5,020 bases of DNA, from NCBI GenBank assembly GCA_021731325.1, contig JAKFXP010000038.1:1-5020 (forward strand). The letters run 5' to 3'. Positions within the stretch are counted from its first letter, which is position 1. Each line of letters opens with the position of its first letter. Below are positions 4,243-5,020 of this stretch, in pieces. Source of the DNA: Parcubacteria group bacterium. GTDB lineage: Bacteria; Patescibacteriota; Minisyncoccia; Phycocordibacterales; UBA12088. Under the pieces are notes generated by a model that was given only the letters and a program-made list of their open reading frames with translations, searched no databases and was not told the DNA's origin. Both the position numbers and the translations under genes were made by a program.

Positions 4243-5020
4243 ATGAACGAACAACACCACAAACAGGGCTTGCCCCACAAACAGCATGATACGAAGCATC
4301 CCGAAAACGAGAGTGCCCCAACCGACCTCGTCGGCATGATCAAAATCAACGCAAAAGGATTTGGATTTGTTGATATCCCGGGGCACGAAGACGATATCGA
4401 GATTGCGCCCGAGCTTTTGAATACCGCCCTGCATCGCGATATGGTGCAAATCGCCCTGCGCCCCGGACTCCGCTATGGTCGCAAACAAGGAGAGGTGATG
4501 GAAGTGATGAGCCGTTCCAAGACTCGGTTTGTCGGAACCCTTGAAAAAGAAAACGGTTTTTATTTTGTCCGACCCGACGATCATCGCGTGTATATGGACT
4601 TCATTCTCGAACACGAGGAGGGGTCGGAAGTGCCGCCGGTGGGACAAAAGGTGTCCGTAGATCTCATTCGTTGGAGTAGTCCAAAAAAGAATCCCCTCGT
4701 ACGCCTCGTGGAAATACTAGGGCCCGCAGGTGAACACGAGACTGCTATGCGTTCGATTGTTGCCGGTCAAGGATTTGACTACAACTTCCCTCCCGAAGTT
4801 GAGCGACAGGCGGAGGAGATAGAGGCGACCAAAAAAGAATTTTTTGTTGCTGAGATTGCACGCCGTCGCGACTTTCGAGGTATTACCACCTTTACGATTG
4901 ATCCCGCAGACGCCAAAGACTTTGATGACGCAATCTCGATACGCGAGATGGATAACGGCCATATCGAGCTTGGGGTACATATCGCTGACGTGTCCGCATA
5001 TCTCACCCCCGGCAGCCCCA
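4243..5020 (+). CDS. rnr: Ribonuclease R (RNase II/R family), N-terminal part, cut by window edge
   Basis: The frame is open from the ATG at 4243 to the window end, giving 259 residues of a usually 650-800 residue 3'-5' exoribonuclease that degrades structured RNA. Seen in order: a polar, His-rich head (five His in residues 5-19); a cold-shock RNA-binding domain beginning at GMIKINAKGFGFVD (31-44); a second RNA-binding segment around RSKTRFVGTLEKENGFYFVRPDD (two parts, 91-113); a linker with GPAGEHETAMRSIVAGQGF (160-178); and the start of the catalytic RNB domain, RRRDFRGITTFTIDP (207-221) and ADAKDFDDAIS (222-232). Asp220, Asp226, Asp228 and Asp229 are the expected Mg-binding cluster. LGVHIADVSAYL (243-254) is another family signature. 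The head is short: the helix-turn-helix-like region found before the first cold-shock domain in E. coli RNase R is missing. The start agrees with the promoter nine bases upstream; no earlier in-frame ATG exists. RNase II proper is less likely given the sequence around the cold-shock domains, but the missing C-terminus (S1 domain and basic tail) leaves this open. Confidence 0.92.
   Translation, partial: MNEQHHKQGLPHKQHDTKHPENESAPTDLVGMIKINAKGFGFVDIPGHEDDIEIAPELLNTALHRDMVQIALRPGLRYGRKQGEVMEVMSRSKTRFVGTLEKENGFYFVRPDDHRVYMDFILEHEEGSEVPPVGQKVSVDLIRWSSPKKNPLVRLVEILGPAGEHETAMRSIVAGQGFDYNFPPEVERQAEEIEATKKEFFVAEIARRRDFRGITTFTIDPADAKDFDDAISIREMDNGHIELGVHIADVSAYLTPGSP

Noticed and set aside
4202..4246. 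14-codon mini-ORF whose TGA overlaps the RNase R ATG (ATGA)
   Set aside because: It looks like a coupling leader peptide, but its start lies upstream of the predicted transcription start near 4240, and it has no ribosome site.
4159..4647. 162-residue minus-strand ORF opposite the start of the RNase R gene
   Set aside because: Antisense shadow: the plus strand encodes clear RNase R cold-shock sequence there, and the ORF would run into the deacetylase terminator.

Overview
The window is compact bacterial DNA of moderate GC, with the standard genetic code (every ORF reads cleanly with TGA as stop) and short intergenic gaps. Nothing in it fixes the taxon. The overall style is compatible with a candidate-phyla-radiation (Patescibacteria/Parcubacteria-like) genome: several small exported proteins of unfamiliar type, mixed leaderless-looking and Shine-Dalgarno-led genes, and a short PIMT and a short-headed RNase R. 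That is inference, not proof. There are no RNA genes, insertion sequences, CRISPR arrays or phage structural genes.

Layout from left to right. (1) 1-297, minus: the first 99 residues of a secreted CAP/SCP (YkwD-like) protein, running off the left edge. (2) 378-956 and 967-1371, minus: a two-gene operon made of a small single-pass membrane protein followed by a lipoprotein, 10 bases apart. It has a near-perfect sigma70 promoter (TTGACA, 16 bp, TATAAT) at 1464-1491, strong Shine-Dalgarno sites before both genes and a hairpin terminator at 333-367. (3) 1560-2165, plus: protein-L-isoaspartate O-methyltransferase (PIMT). (4) 2219-2809, plus: an AhpC-type 2-Cys peroxiredoxin with its own extended -10 promoter and a good terminator. 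(5) 2931-4127, plus: a secreted carbohydrate-binding-module plus NodB polysaccharide deacetylase, flanked by its own promoter and terminator. (6) 4243-5020, plus: the first 259 residues of RNase R, truncated by the right edge just inside the catalytic domain.

Functionally there are two themes. One is the cell surface: the CAP protein, the membrane protein/lipoprotein pair and the deacetylase would all act outside the membrane. The other is housekeeping and damage control: PIMT repairs aged isoaspartyl residues, AhpC removes peroxides, and RNase R degrades structured RNA. Most genes are separate transcription units with an individual promoter and often a terminator; only the membrane protein/lipoprotein pair is a clear operon.

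The most interesting points are the unassigned membrane protein/lipoprotein operon with an inverted repeat lying in its promoter spacer, and a repeated extended -10 element (TGGTATACT or close) placed so that at least two genes (CAP protein and RNase R) would be made from leaderless or nearly leaderless mRNAs. No clearly new multi-gene system could be demonstrated.
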